64,000 bases of DNA from an uncultured Pseudoflavonifractor sp. Lineage in GTDB: Bacteria > Bacillota > Clostridia > Oscillospirales > Oscillospiraceae. Location: positions 1 through 64,000 of the forward strand of contig CANSYW010000004.1 in the NCBI GenBank assembly GCA_947651395.1, given 5' to 3'. The notes beneath the pieces are model-generated. The model was not told where the DNA came from and did not search any database. It worked only from the letters and a program-made list of their open reading frames with translations. Within the stretch, counting starts at the first letter, position 1, and each line of letters opens with the position of its first letter. Shown here piece by piece: positions 17,021 through 26,209 of the stretch. The translations under genes and the position numbers were made by a program.

Positions 17021-17422
17021 ATGCACATCACAGATCCCATCGCGGATATGCTTACGCGCATCCGCAACGCGAACAACGCCAAGCACGACACTGTGGACGT
17101 TCCCGCGTCCAACATGAAGAAGTCCATCGCGCAGATCCTGCTGGATGAGGGCTATATCAAGAACTACCAGCTCATCGACGATGGCACCCAGGGTATTATC
17201 CGTATCACCCTGAAGTACAGCCAGCCCAACAAAGAGAAGGTCATCACCGGCCTGCGCCGGGTGAGCAAGCCCGGCCTTCGTATGTATGCCGGCGCCGACG
17301 AGCTGCCCCGGGTCATCAAGGGCCTGGGTATCGCCATCGTCTCCACCAGCAAGGGTGTTATGACCGACAAGGCCGCCCGCGCCGCCCATGTTGGCGGCGA
17401 AGTCCTGGCCTTCGTGTGGTAA
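17021..17422 (+). CDS. rpsH: 30S ribosomal protein S8
   Basis: 133 residues. Primary 16S rRNA-binding protein of the platform. N-terminus '[14 protein letters not shown]' and the C-terminal '[17 protein letters not shown]' signature are complete. In E. coli S8 represses its own operon through a 16S-like hairpin. The long upstream spacer here makes local control worth testing. 'aaggagg' site in front. Confidence 0.97.
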   Translation: MHITDPIADMLTRIRNANNAKHDTVDVPASNMKKSIAQILLDEGYIKNYQLIDDGTQGIIRITLKYSQPNKEKVITGLRRVSKPGLRMYAGADELPRVIKGLGIAIVSTSKGVMTDKAARAAHVGGEVLAFVW

Positions 17423-17437
17423 GGAGGGGAAGAGAGA

Positions 17438-17986
17438 ATGTCTAGAATTGGTAGAATGCCGATCTCTGTCCCCGCCGGTGTGGACGTGAAGATCGAGGCG
17501 GGCAACCTGGTCACCGTGAAGGGCCCCAAGGGTACCCTCACCGAGCAGCTGTGCCCGGCCATGACCATTAAGCAGGAGGGCACTGAGCTCACCGTGGCCC
17601 GGCCTGACGACGCCAAGGAGAACCGGAGCCTCCACGGGCTTACCCGGACCCTGCTCCACAACATGGTAGTGGGCGTCACCGACGGCTTCCAGAAGAAGCT
17701 GGAGGTCAACGGCGTGGGTTACCGTGTGGCCAAGGAGGGCACGAAGCTGGTGATGAACCTGGGCTTCTCCCACCAGGTCATTATGGAGGAGAAGGACGGG
17801 ATCACCATCGAGGTGCCCGATCCCAACCACATCGTCATCCACGGCGCCGACAAGCAGAAGGTGGGTCAGTTCGCCGCCGAAGTGAGAGAGAAAAGACCTC
17901 CCGAGCCTTATAAGGGCAAGGGAATCAAATATGCTGACGAGGTCATCCGCCGCAAGGAAGGCAAGACCGGCGTCAAGAAGAAGTAA
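17438..17986 (+). CDS. rplF: 50S ribosomal protein L6
   Basis: 182 residues with the usual duplicated fold. L6 lies near the sarcin-ricin loop and the factor-binding site. The signature '[22 protein letters not shown]' is seen near the C-terminus. Tight spacing to both neighbours. Confidence 0.97.
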   Translation: MSRIGRMPISVPAGVDVKIEAGNLVTVKGPKGTLTEQLCPAMTIKQEGTELTVARPDDAKENRSLHGLTRTLLHNMVVGVTDGFQKKLEVNGVGYRVAKEGTKLVMNLGFSHQVIMEEKDGITIEVPDPNHIVIHGADKQKVGQFAAEVREKRPPEPYKGKGIKYADEVIRRKEGKTGVKKK

Positions 17987-18000
17987 GGAGGTGTGCCTAA

Positions 18001-18360
18001 ATGATTAAAAGACCTGATACCAACGCTCAGCGGCTCAAGCGCCACAAGAGAGTGCGGGGCAAGATCTCCGGCACGCCCGAGAGACCCCGTTTGAACGTGT
18101 TCCGCAGCGGGACCAACATCTATGCCCAGATCATCGACGATGTCGCCGGCAAGACTCTGGTCTCCGCTTCCTCCCTGGACAAGGCCTTCGAGGGCGTCGG
18201 CTCCAACTGCGAGGCCGCCAAGAAGGTTGGCCAGATGGTGGCCGAGCGTGCCAAGGCCGCCGGCATCACCACCGTGGTGTTCGACCGGGGCGGCTACGTC
18301 TATCACGGACGTGTGGCGGCTCTGGCCGAGGGCGCCCGTGAGGGCGGCCTGGAATTTTAA
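18001..18360 (+). CDS. rplR: 50S ribosomal protein L18
   Basis: 119 residues. L18 binds 5S rRNA with L5. Core segments '[29 protein letters not shown]' and '[28 protein letters not shown]' match the family closely. Confidence 0.97.
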   Translation: MIKRPDTNAQRLKRHKRVRGKISGTPERPRLNVFRSGTNIYAQIIDDVAGKTLVSASSLDKAFEGVGSNCEAAKKVGQMVAERAKAAGITTVVFDRGGYVYHGRVAALAEGAREGGLEF

Positions 18361-18378
18361 CGGGAGGAGGAAACGAAT

Positions 18379-18879
18379 ATGCCCAGATTTGAAAAAGAGC
18401 AGAGCGAGTACAGCGAGAAGCTCGTTTATCTGAACCGCGTATCCAAGACCGTCAAGGGCGGTCGTGTGGCCAAGTTCTCCGCCCTGATGGTGGTTGGCGA
18501 CGAGAAGGGCAACGTGGGCTTCGGCACCGGTAAGGCCGCCGAGGTTCCCGAGGCCATCCGCAAGGGCATCGAGGATGCCAAGAAGAACATGATCCACGTC
18601 AGCGTCTCCGGCACCACCATTCCCCACGAGGTCATCGGCATTTTCGGCGCCGGTAAGGTGATGCTCAAGCCCGCCCCCGCCGGTACCGGCATCATTGCCG
18701 GCGGCCCGGTGCGTGCGGTGATGGAGGCTGTGGGCATCCGGGATATCCGGGCCAAGTGCCTGCGCTCCAACAACCCCCAGAACGTGGTCTCCGCCACCTT
18801 TGAGGGCCTGAAGGCCCTGCGGACCCCCGAGCAGGTGGCCGCTGTCCGTGGTAAGACCGTCAGCGAGATCGTGGGTTAA
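18379..18879 (+). CDS. rpsE: 30S ribosomal protein S5
   Basis: 166 residues. S5 supports decoding fidelity at the mRNA entry side. The N-terminal dsRBD-like '[24 protein letters not shown]' and the C-terminal '[22 protein letters not shown]' signatures are intact. Confidence 0.97.
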   Translation: MPRFEKEQSEYSEKLVYLNRVSKTVKGGRVAKFSALMVVGDEKGNVGFGTGKAAEVPEAIRKGIEDAKKNMIHVSVSGTTIPHEVIGIFGAGKVMLKPAPAGTGIIAGGPVRAVMEAVGIRDIRAKCLRSNNPQNVVSATFEGLKALRTPEQVAAVRGKTVSEIVG

Positions 18880-18892
18880 GGAGGACAGCGAA

Positions 18893-19075
18893 ATGGCTAA
18901 TTTGACTATCAAGCTGACCAAGAGCCTCAATGGCCGCATTGCCAAGCATAAGGCCACCGCCGAGGCTCTGGGCCTGCGCAAGATCGGCGACACCACCGTC
19001 CAGCCGGACAACGCCGCCACCCGCGGCAAGATCGCCAGCATCGGTTACCTGCTCCAGGTCACCGAGGGCAAGTAA
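18893..19075 (+). CDS. rpmD: 50S ribosomal protein L30
   Basis: 60 residues from the ATG at 18893 (MANLTIKLTKS), 13 bp after the rpsE stop and preceded by 'aaggagga'. The ORF track's start at 18848 overlaps rpsE and is rejected. Family features 'KATAEALGLRKIGDTTVQPDN' and the terminal 'IGYLLQVTEGK' are present. Confidence 0.96.
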   Translation: MANLTIKLTKSLNGRIAKHKATAEALGLRKIGDTTVQPDNAATRGKIASIGYLLQVTEGK

Positions 19076-19087
19076 GGAGGAGCGAGC

Positions 19088-19528
19088 ATGAATCTGCATG
19101 ATCTTTCCCCCGTAGCCGGTTCCAACCCCAAGGCCTGGCGCAAGGGCCGGGGCGCGGGCACCGGAAACGGGAAGACCGCCGGCCGCGGTCACAAGGGCCA
19201 GAAGGCCCGCTCCGGCGGCGGCGTGCGCGTGGGATTTGAGGGCGGCCAGATGCCTCTGGCCCGCCGGGTGCCCAAGCGCGGTTTCAACAATATCTTCGCC
19301 AAGCGTCTGGAGGCCATTAACGTGGCTTCCCTGAACAAGTTTGAGGACGGCGCCACCGTCAATGTCTGCGACCTGCTGGAAAAGGGTATCCTTTCCAAGT
19401 GTGAGTTCGGCGTGAAGGTTTTGGGCAACGGCACTCTGACCAAGAAGCTGACCGTCCGCGCCAGCGCCTTCTCCGCCTCCGCCAAGGAAAAGATCGAGGC
19501 TGCGGGCGGAAAGGCTGAGGTGATCTGA
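19088..19528 (+). CDS. rplO: 50S ribosomal protein L15
   Basis: 146 residues. L15 spans the core of the 50S subunit. It has the glycine-rich N-terminal extension '[27 protein letters not shown]' and the C-terminal '[18 protein letters not shown]'. The stop codon is 1 bp from the TTG start of secY. Confidence 0.97.
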   Translation: MNLHDLSPVAGSNPKAWRKGRGAGTGNGKTAGRGHKGQKARSGGGVRVGFEGGQMPLARRVPKRGFNNIFAKRLEAINVASLNKFEDGATVNVCDLLEKGILSKCEFGVKVLGNGTLTKKLTVRASAFSASAKEKIEAAGGKAEVI

Positions 19529-19529
19529 G

Positions 19530-20906
19530 TTGATCCAGACACTAAAGAACGCCTGGAAGGTGCCTGAGCTCAAGAGCAAGATCCTCTTTACCGTCTTCGC
19601 TCTGCTCATCTTCCGCCTGGGTTCCGCGGTCTATGTACCCTTTATCGATACCCAGGGACTGACCGACTATATCAACGGTATGTCGGGCACCATCTTTGGA
19701 CTGTTGGGTACCATGAACGGCACGGCCTTCTCCGTAGCCGCCGTATTTGCCCTGGGCGTACAGCCCTATATCAACAGCTCCATTATCATCGAGCTGCTCA
19801 CCGTGGCCATCCCCGCTCTGGAGCGGCTGGCCAAGGAGGGGGGCGAGGAGGGCCGGAAGAAGATCGCGGCCATCACCCGGTACACCACCGTGGCCATCGC
19901 CCTGCTTCAGGCCTTTGGCTACTACACCATCATCCGCACCAACCACTTCCTGGCGCTGGGCGGTATGAACGGCGTCTGGGCGGGCGTGGTCATCGTCACC
20001 TGCCTGGTGGCCGGCTCCGCCTTCGTCATGTGGCTGGGCGAGCAGATCACCGACAAGGGGATCGGCAACGGCATCTCCATGATCCTGTTTGCCGGTATCC
20101 TCTCCCGGATCCCCAGCATGATCAGCCAGCTCTATCAGGGTGTGTACAACTCCATGCACAGCGTCAGCCATGAGCAGATGGTGGCCGCCGGCTGGAGCGA
20201 GGCTCAGATGAACAACTATTTTGAGCTTCCCGTCTGGGGCATCATCCTCATCGTCCTGGGCATTCTGGCTCTCATCGCCTTCGTGGTCTTCATCCAGAAC
20301 GCGGAGCGCCGCATCCCCGTGCAGTACGCCAAGCGGGTGGTGGGCCGGAAGATGTACGGCGGCCAGTCCAGCCATATTCCCCTGAAGGTGAATATGTCCG
20401 GCGTGCTTCCCATCATCTTCGCCCAGTCCATCGCCTCCCTGCCCGCCACCATCTGTGCCTTCGCCGGCATCGAGGCGGCCAAGGAGCCCGGTGTGGGCAG
20501 CTTCTGGGAGCAGTTCCTGCGCATCTTTGACGCCAACGGCGGGGTGTACACCGTGGTGTACTTCCTGCTGATCCTGGCGTTCAGCTATTTCTATTCCACC
20601 ATGCAGTTTGACCCCACTGAGGTGGCCAACAACCTGAAGAAGAACGGCGGCTTTGTCCCCGGTTTCCGGCCCGGCAAGCCCACCGCCGACTTCATTCACA
20701 AGGTCCTCAGTAAGATCACGTTCTTCGGCGCCATGTTCCTGTCGGTCATTGCCATCCTGCCTATCGTCAGCGGCAATATCATCGGTGTGAGCGCTCTGGC
20801 TCTGGGCGGCACCTCCATCATCATTGTGGTGGGCGTTGCCCTGGAGACCAGCAAGGCCCTGGAGGCCCAGCTCATGATGCGTCACTACAAGGGTTTCCTT
20901 GAGTAA
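19530..20906 (+). CDS. secY: Protein translocase channel subunit SecY
   Basis: 458 residues with ten membrane segments; forms the Sec translocation channel with SecE and SecG. It starts at a TTG codon 1 bp after the rplO stop (MIQTLKNAWKVPELKSKIL). Family hallmarks are 'ALGVQPYINSSIIIELL' and the cytoplasmic loop 'QNAERRIPVQYAKRVVG'. The start codon and the lack of a separate ribosome binding site fit translational coupling, which would limit SecY relative to ribosomal proteins. The loop before the seventh segment is slightly long. Confidence 0.97.
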   Translation: MIQTLKNAWKVPELKSKILFTVFALLIFRLGSAVYVPFIDTQGLTDYINGMSGTIFGLLGTMNGTAFSVAAVFALGVQPYINSSIIIELLTVAIPALERLAKEGGEEGRKKIAAITRYTTVAIALLQAFGYYTIIRTNHFLALGGMNGVWAGVVIVTCLVAGSAFVMWLGEQITDKGIGNGISMILFAGILSRIPSMISQLYQGVYNSMHSVSHEQMVAAGWSEAQMNNYFELPVWGIILIVLGILALIAFVVFIQNAERRIPVQYAKRVVGRKMYGGQSSHIPLKVNMSGVLPIIFAQSIASLPATICAFAGIEAAKEPGVGSFWEQFLRIFDANGGVYTVVYFLLILAFSYFYSTMQFDPTEVANNLKKNGGFVPGFRPGKPTADFIHKVLSKITFFGAMFLSVIAILPIVSGNIIGVSALALGGTSIIIVVGVALETSKALEAQLMMRHYKGFLE

Positions 20907-20923
20907 GAAAAGAGTGTGAGCGG

Positions 20924-21553
20924 ATGAAACTGATATTCCTGGGCCCTCCGGGTGCCGGAAAAGGCACTCAGGCTTCCATCATCAGTAAAAAGCTGGGCAT
21001 TCCCACCATCTCCACCGGCGATATGCTCCGCGCCGCCATCAAGGCGGGTACTCCCACCGGCGTGAAGGCCAAGGCCTTCATGGACGCGGGCAAGCTGGTC
21101 CCCGACGAGGTGGTCATCGGCATCGTGGAGGAGCGGCTGGAGCAGAGCGACTGTGCCAGGGGCTATATTCTGGACGGAATGCCCCGGACCATCGCCCAGG
21201 CCGAGGCTCTGGAGAAGGGCGGCATCGAGTTTGATCGGGTGATCTCTCTGGAAGTGAAGGATGAGGTCATTGTCAAACGGATGAGCGGCCGCAGAGTGTG
21301 CGCCAAGTGCGGCGCCACCTTCCATGTGGAGAATATGCCGCCCAAGGCCCAGGACGTCTGTGACGCCTGCGGCGGGGAGCTTATCATCCGAGCTGACGAC
21401 GCCCCGGAGACCGTCCGGAAGCGCCTGAACATCTACCACGAGGAGACGGAACCTCTGAAGGCGTTTTACGCCGAGAGGGGAAAGCTCCGTGGGGTTTTCG
21501 GAGATCAGACCATGGAAGAGACCACCAAGGCTGTTGAAGAGGTCCTGGCGTAA
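20924..21553 (+). CDS. adk: Adenylate kinase, zinc-lid type
   Basis: 209 residues. Interconverts ATP + AMP and 2 ADP. The P-loop 'GPPGAGKGTQ' is at residues 7-16. The LID domain carries four cysteines ('CAKCGATFH' and 'CDACGG') that bind structural zinc, as in many Gram-positive enzymes. Standard place between secY and map; the stop is 1 bp from the map ATG. Confidence 0.97.
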   Translation: MKLIFLGPPGAGKGTQASIISKKLGIPTISTGDMLRAAIKAGTPTGVKAKAFMDAGKLVPDEVVIGIVEERLEQSDCARGYILDGMPRTIAQAEALEKGGIEFDRVISLEVKDEVIVKRMSGRRVCAKCGATFHVENMPPKAQDVCDACGGELIIRADDAPETVRKRLNIYHEETEPLKAFYAERGKLRGVFGDQTMEETTKAVEEVLA

Positions 21554-21554
21554 T

Positions 21555-22325
21555 ATGGACATGATCTCTATCAAGTCTCCCGCGGAGATCGAGAAGATGC
21601 GTGCCGCCGGACGGCTCACCGCCCAGGCCCGTAAGCTGGCCGGGTCGCTGATCCGCCCGGGGGTCACCACCGCCGAGATCGACCGGGAAGTGCGAAGGTT
21701 CATTGAAAGCCACGGCGCCAAGCCGTCCTTTCTGGGCTACGGCGGTTTTCCCGCCTCCACCTGCATCTCTGTCAACGAGGTGGTCATCCACGGCATACCG
21801 GGCCCCCGGAAGCTGAAAGAGGGGGATCTGGTAAGCGTGGATGTAGGCGCTTATCTGGACGGGTTCCACGGCGACTGTGCCGCCACCTTTCCCTGCGGAG
21901 AGATCTCCGCTGAGGCGCGTAAGCTGATGGAAGTGACCCGGCAGAGCTTTTTCGAAGGCATCAGGAATGCCAGAGTGGGCGCCCGGGTCTCCGACATCGG
22001 CCATGGGGTACAGCAGTACGTGGAGAGCTTTGGCTACAGTGTGGTTCGGGATTTTGTGGGCCACGGTGTAGGCCGGAACATGCACGAGGCTCCTGAGGTG
22101 CCCAACTACGGCGCGGCGGGCCACGGCGCCCGGTTCCAGCCCGGTATGGTCATCGCGGTGGAGCCTATGGTCTGTGCCGGCGACTGGCGGATCAAGGTGC
22201 TGGGAGACAAGTGGACCACCGTCTCCGCCGACGGCAGCCTCACCGCCCACTACGAAAACACCATCCTCATCACCGACGGGGAGCCTGAACTCCTGACGGT
22301 GGACGAGAACGGAGAGCCGGCCTGA
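21555..22325 (+). CDS. map: Methionine aminopeptidase, type I
   Basis: 256 residues from the ATG at 21555 (MDMISIKSPAEIEKMR). The track's longer start at 21489 lies in adk and is rejected. Removes the initiator Met. The dinuclear metal ligands are visible in 'SVDVGAYLDGFHGDCAATF' (two Asp), 'GHGVGRNMHEAPEVPNY' (His), 'VEPM' (Glu) and 'HYENTILIT' (Glu). Its last bases overlap the next ATG. Confidence 0.96.
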   Translation: MDMISIKSPAEIEKMRAAGRLTAQARKLAGSLIRPGVTTAEIDREVRRFIESHGAKPSFLGYGGFPASTCISVNEVVIHGIPGPRKLKEGDLVSVDVGAYLDGFHGDCAATFPCGEISAEARKLMEVTRQSFFEGIRNARVGARVSDIGHGVQQYVESFGYSVVRDFVGHGVGRNMHEAPEVPNYGAAGHGARFQPGMVIAVEPMVCAGDWRIKVLGDKWTTVSADGSLTAHYENTILITDGEPELLTVDENGEPA

Positions 22326-22609
22326 TGTATGATTACACGGGCTGGATCGTCCGCTCTAACGCCGGACGGGATAAGGACGGCATTTTCTGTGTGATAGGCG
22401 TGGATGAGCAGCAAAGACTTCTTCTGGCTGACGGCAAGCGCCGTAAAGTGGCCGGGCCCAAGCCGAAGAAGCTGGGGCATGTATGCTGCCTCACCGACCA
22501 GCTTCACATGTATGACCATCCCGTCATCGAAAAGCTGAAGCAGGGAAAGGCCCTGACAGACAAAGAGCTGCGGAGGGCGCTGGCCGCCTTCCGAGCCAAG
22601 GAGGTTTGA
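22325..22609 (+). CDS. KOW-domain RNA-binding protein (L14e/L6e/L27e-like)
   Basis: 94 residues with an N-terminal KOW-like fold ('[25 protein letters not shown]') and a basic middle ([18 protein letters not shown]). Firmicutes often carry such a gene between map and infA; it resembles the archaeal/eukaryotic L14e group. Binding to rRNA or mRNA is likely from the fold and location, but no precise role is established. The ATG overlaps the map stop. Confidence 0.8.
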   Translation: MYDYTGWIVRSNAGRDKDGIFCVIGVDEQQRLLLADGKRRKVAGPKPKKLGHVCCLTDQLHMYDHPVIEKLKQGKALTDKELRRALAAFRAKEV

Positions 22610-22613
22610 CGCT

Positions 22614-22832
22614 TTGGCAAAGGACGACATGATCGAGGTGGAGGGCGTCGTCGTCGAATCCCTCCCCAACACCACCTTTCGGGTGGACATTGGTAACGGC
22701 CACATCATCCTGGCCCACATCTCCGGCAAGCTGCGGATGAACTTTATCCGCATCCTCCCTGGGGACAAGGTCACGGTCCAGATGTCGCCCTACGACCTCA
22801 CAAGAGGCCGTATTACCTGGAGAACCAAATAA
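22614..22832 (+). CDS. infA: Translation initiation factor IF-1
   Basis: 72 residues, the exact family length; a single OB fold that occupies the 30S A site during initiation. It starts at a TTG (22614) preceded by 'aaggagg'. Signatures '[19 protein letters not shown]' and '[21 protein letters not shown]' are complete. An unusual 279-bp structured spacer separates it from rpmJ. Confidence 0.97.
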   Translation: MAKDDMIEVEGVVVESLPNTTFRVDIGNGHIILAHISGKLRMNFIRILPGDKVTVQMSPYDLTRGRITWRTK

Positions 22833-23111
22833 GTTCGCAAAGACCCAAAGAAAATATAAACGACCGAGTCGCCGCAGACCTTGCCCTTTGCTCTTGACCT
22901 TGACCTTAAATGGGGTCCCCGCAAAAGCGGTCCTTAGCTTTTACCCGCAAGGGGTACGCCCCATCCGTAAGGCGGCAAAGCCGCCAACGGCTGGGCAGCG
23001 TGGGGAGAGGAGGAGCAGCGGAGCGACTGAGCTTTCGCCTTTAGGCGGAAGCGAAGGATGCGGAGCTTGCGACGACGAGGGGCCATTCAGGCATTCACAA
23101 GGAGGTTTATC
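22833..23111 (+). other. Hairpin-rich 279-bp spacer between infA and rpmJ
   Basis: No credible ORF. It contains a series of small hairpins: CCGC-AAAA-GCGG (about 22920), ACCC-GCAA-GGGT (about 22944), GCGGC-AAA-GCCGC (about 22972) and GCTTTCGCC-TTTA-GGCGGAAGC (about 23031). A purine-rich stretch with repeated gcggagc/gcgaag words lies around them. In this tightly packed operon it looks like an inserted repeat-type element or a regulatory RNA. Confidence 0.5.
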
Positions 23112-23225
23112 ATGAAAGTAAGACCGTCCGTGAAGCCCATGTGCGAGAAGTGCAAGATCATCAAGCGCAAGGGCAAGGTCATGGTTATCTGCGAAAACCC
23201 CAAGCATAAACAAAGACAAGGTTAA
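23112..23225 (+). CDS. rpmJ: 50S ribosomal protein L36, zinc-binding form
   Basis: 37 residues, too short for the ORF track. Translation gives [20 protein letters not shown] and ends [11 protein letters not shown]. The C-x2-C...C-x4-H zinc ribbon of the C-plus form is visible. 'aaggaggttt' lies just before the ATG. Normal place before rpsM. Confidence 0.96.
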   Translation: MKVRPSVKPMCEKCKIIKRKGKVMVICENPKHKQRQG

Positions 23226-23246
23226 ATAAGGAGGTGCTGAAACAGT

Positions 23247-23615
23247 ATGGCTCGTATTGCTGGCATTGATCTGCCGAAGGACAAACGGATCGAGATCGGT
23301 CTGACCTATATCTTCGGCATTGGGCGCACCAGCGCCACCAAGATCCTGGCTGAGGCCAAGATCGACCCCAACACCCGTGTGAAGGATCTGAGCGAGGCCG
23401 AGGAGGCCAAGCTGCGTGAGATCATCGGTCACAGCTACACTGTGGAGGGCGACCTCCGCCGTGATCTGGCCATGGATATCAAGCGGCTGACCGAGATCGG
23501 CTGCTACCGGGGCGTGCGTCACCGCAAGGGCCTGCCCGTCCGGGGCCAGAGGACTAAGACCAACGCCCGTACCCGCAAGGGTCCCAAGCGCACGGTCGCC
23601 AATAAGAAGAAGTAA
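23247..23615 (+). CDS. rpsM: 30S ribosomal protein S13
   Basis: 122 residues. S13 contacts the P-site tRNA and forms bridges to the 50S. N-terminus '[21 protein letters not shown]' and the basic tail '[24 protein letters not shown]' are canonical. First gene of the classical alpha operon segment after rpmJ. Confidence 0.97.
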   Translation: MARIAGIDLPKDKRIEIGLTYIFGIGRTSATKILAEAKIDPNTRVKDLSEAEEAKLREIIGHSYTVEGDLRRDLAMDIKRLTEIGCYRGVRHRKGLPVRGQRTKTNARTRKGPKRTVANKKK

Positions 23616-23629
23616 GGAGGGATAAGCAA

Positions 23630-24025
23630 ATGGCTGCTACCAAAAAAGTGGTGCGTCGTCGCCGCGAAAAGAAGAACGTTGAAAAGGGTCAGGTGCATAT
23701 CCGCTCCTCCTTCAACAACACCATGATCACCGTCACCGACACGCACGGGAACGCTCTGAGCTGGGCGTCCTCCGGCGAGATGGGCTTCCGGGGCTCCCGG
23801 AAATCCACCCCCTTCGCCGCTCAGACCGCCGCCGAGACTGCCGCCAAGGCCGCCATCGAGAACGCGGGTCTGAAGAGTGTGGAGGTCTACGTGAAGGGGC
23901 CCGGCCAGGGCCGTGAGGCCGCCATCCGGGCGCTTCAGGCCGTGGGCCTGGAGGTCACCCTCATCAAGGATGTGACTCCCGTGCCCCACAACGGCTGCCG
24001 TCCGCCCAAGCGCCGCAGAGTGTAA
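23630..24025 (+). CDS. rpsK: 30S ribosomal protein S11
   Basis: 131 residues; platform protein near the mRNA exit. Core '[28 protein letters not shown]' and the C-terminal '[18 protein letters not shown]' match the family exactly. Confidence 0.97.
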   Translation: MAATKKVVRRRREKKNVEKGQVHIRSSFNNTMITVTDTHGNALSWASSGEMGFRGSRKSTPFAAQTAAETAAKAAIENAGLKSVEVYVKGPGQGREAAIRALQAVGLEVTLIKDVTPVPHNGCRPPKRRRV

Positions 24026-24043
24026 GAAGGAGGAGAATCCAAT

Positions 24044-24646
24044 ATGGCTAAGAATATGCAGCCCATTGCCAAGCGCTGCAAGGCGCTGGGGATCTCCCCC
24101 GCCGCCATGGGCTATGACAAGAAGACCACCAACCGCAAGCCGAAGGCCAATGTGCGCCGGAAGCAGAGCGAGTACGCCACCCAGCTTCAGGAGAAGCAGA
24201 AGGTCAAGTTCGTCTACGGCATTCTGGAGAAGCAGTTCCACTCCTACTACGAGAAGGCCATCCGTATGCCCGGCGAGACCGGCGAGAACCTGCTGATCCT
24301 GGTGGAGCGCCGTCTGGACAATGTGGTGTACCGTCTGGGCTTTGCCATGACCCGCCGTGAGGCCCGTCAGCTGGTGAACCACGGCCACTTTACCGTCAAC
24401 GGCAAGAAGGTCAATATCCCCTCCTACCTGGTGAAGGTGGGCGACGTGATCGAGGTCAAGGAGTCCAGCCGCCAGAGCGTGAAGTTCAAGCGCTTTGTGG
24501 GCGAGGACGCCATCATCGTCAACGTGCCCCAGTGGCTGGAGAAGGAGAAGAACGCCCTCAAGGGCACCGTGACCAAGCTTCCCGCCCGGGAGGACATCGA
24601 CCTGCCCATCGAGGAGCATCTCATCGTCGAGTTGTACTCCAAGTAA
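24044..24646 (+). CDS. rpsD: 30S ribosomal protein S4, zinc-free form
   Basis: 200 residues. Primary 16S-binding protein and helicase-site component; in several bacteria it represses the alpha operon. It has the S4 RNA-binding domain ('[27 protein letters not shown]'). The N-terminal zinc knuckle of C-plus S4 is missing, with only one Cys near the N-terminus, so this is the C-minus type. A 71-bp gap with a good ribosome binding site precedes rpoA. Confidence 0.96.
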   Translation: MAKNMQPIAKRCKALGISPAAMGYDKKTTNRKPKANVRRKQSEYATQLQEKQKVKFVYGILEKQFHSYYEKAIRMPGETGENLLILVERRLDNVVYRLGFAMTRREARQLVNHGHFTVNGKKVNIPSYLVKVGDVIEVKESSRQSVKFKRFVGEDAIIVNVPQWLEKEKNALKGTVTKLPAREDIDLPIEEHLIVELYSK

Positions 24647-24717
24647 GCCATACCCTCGCCCCGGCAAGCAACCAAACAGGCGGTGGGAAACGCCGCCCCA
24701 TTGAAGGAGGGTAATGA

Positions 24718-25665
24718 ATGGTTGAAATTGAAAAGCCCCGCATCGAATGCGATGACAACAGCGACACCAGCTACGGGAAGTATGTGGTAGAGCCCCTGGA
24801 GCGGGGCTACGGTACCACTTTGGGCAACGCCCTGCGGCGTGTGCTCCTTTCCTCTCTGCCCGGCACGGCGGTGACCTCCATCAAGATCAACGGTGTGCAG
24901 CATGAGTTCTGTACCATCCCCGGGATCAAGGAGGATGTGACCGAGATCGTACTGAACGTCAAGTCCATCATCGCCAAGCTCCACTGCGAGGGTGTGAAGA
25001 CGGTCTATATTGAGCAGAACGGTGAGTGCGAGGTCACGGCCGGCGATATCAAGGCTGACGGTGAGGTGGAGATCCTCAACCCCGAGCTTCATATCGCCAC
25101 TCTGGGCCCCGGCGCCAGCCTCAACATGGAGCTGACCCTGGCCCACGGCCGGGGCTATGATCCCGCCGAGCGCAACAAGAACGCCCAGACCGTCATCGGA
25201 GTTATCCCTGTGGACTCTGTCTACACCCCGGTGAAGAAGGTCAACTACACAGTGGAGAACACCCGTGTGGGAGATCGTACCGACTTTGACAAGCTGACCC
25301 TGGAGGTGTGGACCAACGGCACCATCGACGCCCGTGACGCCGTGAGCCTTGGCGCCCGCATCCTGGTGGATCACTTCCTCCTGTTCACCGATCTCTCTGA
25401 GACTATGGGCTCCGCCTCCACTGTGGTGGAGAAGGCCGAGGCCCAGCGGGACAAGGTGCTGGAGATGACCATCGAGGAGCTGGATCTCTCCGTGCGCAGC
25501 TTCAACTGTCTGAAGAGGGCCAACATCAACACTGTGGAGGATCTGATCTCCAAGACACAGGATGAGATGATGAAGGTCCGCAATCTGGGCCGCAAGAGCC
25601 TGGAGGAGGTCATCAACAAGCTGGCCATGATGGGCCTGAGCCTTGCGGATGACGAGAATAACTAA
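24718..25665 (+). CDS. rpoA: RNA polymerase alpha subunit
   Basis: 315 residues. The N-terminal assembly domain ('[23 protein letters not shown]') is joined by an acidic linker to a C-terminal helix-hairpin domain that contacts UP elements and activators ('[21 protein letters not shown]', '[16 protein letters not shown]'). Complete and of normal length. 'aaggagggtaatg' start site. Confidence 0.97.
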   Translation: MVEIEKPRIECDDNSDTSYGKYVVEPLERGYGTTLGNALRRVLLSSLPGTAVTSIKINGVQHEFCTIPGIKEDVTEIVLNVKSIIAKLHCEGVKTVYIEQNGECEVTAGDIKADGEVEILNPELHIATLGPGASLNMELTLAHGRGYDPAERNKNAQTVIGVIPVDSVYTPVKKVNYTVENTRVGDRTDFDKLTLEVWTNGTIDARDAVSLGARILVDHFLLFTDLSETMGSASTVVEKAEAQRDKVLEMTIEELDLSVRSFNCLKRANINTVEDLISKTQDEMMKVRNLGRKSLEEVINKLAMMGLSLADDENN

Positions 25666-25690
25666 TACACGCCGAGAGGAGTGAGAGAAA

Positions 25691-26032
25691 ATGCCTGCAG
25701 TTCGTAAACTGGGAAAGCCCACTGACCAGCGTATGGCCATGCTTCGCGCCATGACCACCTACCTGCTGGAGAACGGCCAGATCAAGACCACCGTGACCCG
25801 TGCCAAGGAGGTGGCTCCTCTGGCGGAGAAGATGATCACCCTGGCCAAGAAGAACAATCTGGCGGCCTACCGTCAGGCCATGGCCTTCATCACCAAGGAG
25901 GATGTGGCCAAGAAGCTCTTTGACCAGATCGGACCCAAGTACGCCACCCGTGACGGCGGCTACACCCGCGTGGTCCGCATCGGCCCCCGCCGGGGCGACG
26001 CCGCTGAGATGGCCATCGTCCAGCTGGTGTAA
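25691..26032 (+). CDS. rplQ: 50S ribosomal protein L17
   Basis: 113 residues. Core '[30 protein letters not shown]' and '[25 protein letters not shown]' are complete. Last gene of the superoperon, which stops at a strong terminator. The ecfA/ecfT/truA/rplM/rpsI block that often follows rplQ in Firmicutes is absent here. Confidence 0.97.
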   Translation: MPAVRKLGKPTDQRMAMLRAMTTYLLENGQIKTTVTRAKEVAPLAEKMITLAKKNNLAAYRQAMAFITKEDVAKKLFDQIGPKYATRDGGYTRVVRIGPRRGDAAEMAIVQLV

Positions 26033-26066
26033 GAAGAGCGGCCAGACAAAGCAGAACCGATAAAAG

Positions 26067-26115
26067 AGCCCCTGTCCTATCCCCGAACTGCCGGGGACAG
26101 GACAGGGGCTTTTTG
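26067..26115 (+). terminator. Terminator of the ribosomal superoperon
   Basis: 12-bp perfect stem AGCCCCTGTCCT (26067-26078) with AGGACAGGGGCT (26099-26110). An inner CCCCG...CGGGG pairing fills the loop, and a T5 tract follows. Confidence 0.9.
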
Positions 26116-26140
26116 CCTGTGGGAAAAGCGTGGTCTACGG

Positions 26141-26169
26141 TGGACATTTTGGCCGGCTTATGGTAAAAT
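26141..26169 (+). promoter_or_regulatory. Promoter of the FG-GAP/dlt envelope operon
   Basis: TGGACA (26141-26146), 17-bp spacer, TAAAAT (26164-26169), about 40 bp upstream of the ATG at 26210. No other promoter of this quality is seen before dltA, so the envelope genes probably form one transcript. Confidence 0.7.
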
Positions 26170-26209
26170 ATATGGGTTTTATAGTAGCTTGTGAGGGGAG
26201 GAGAGGAAG

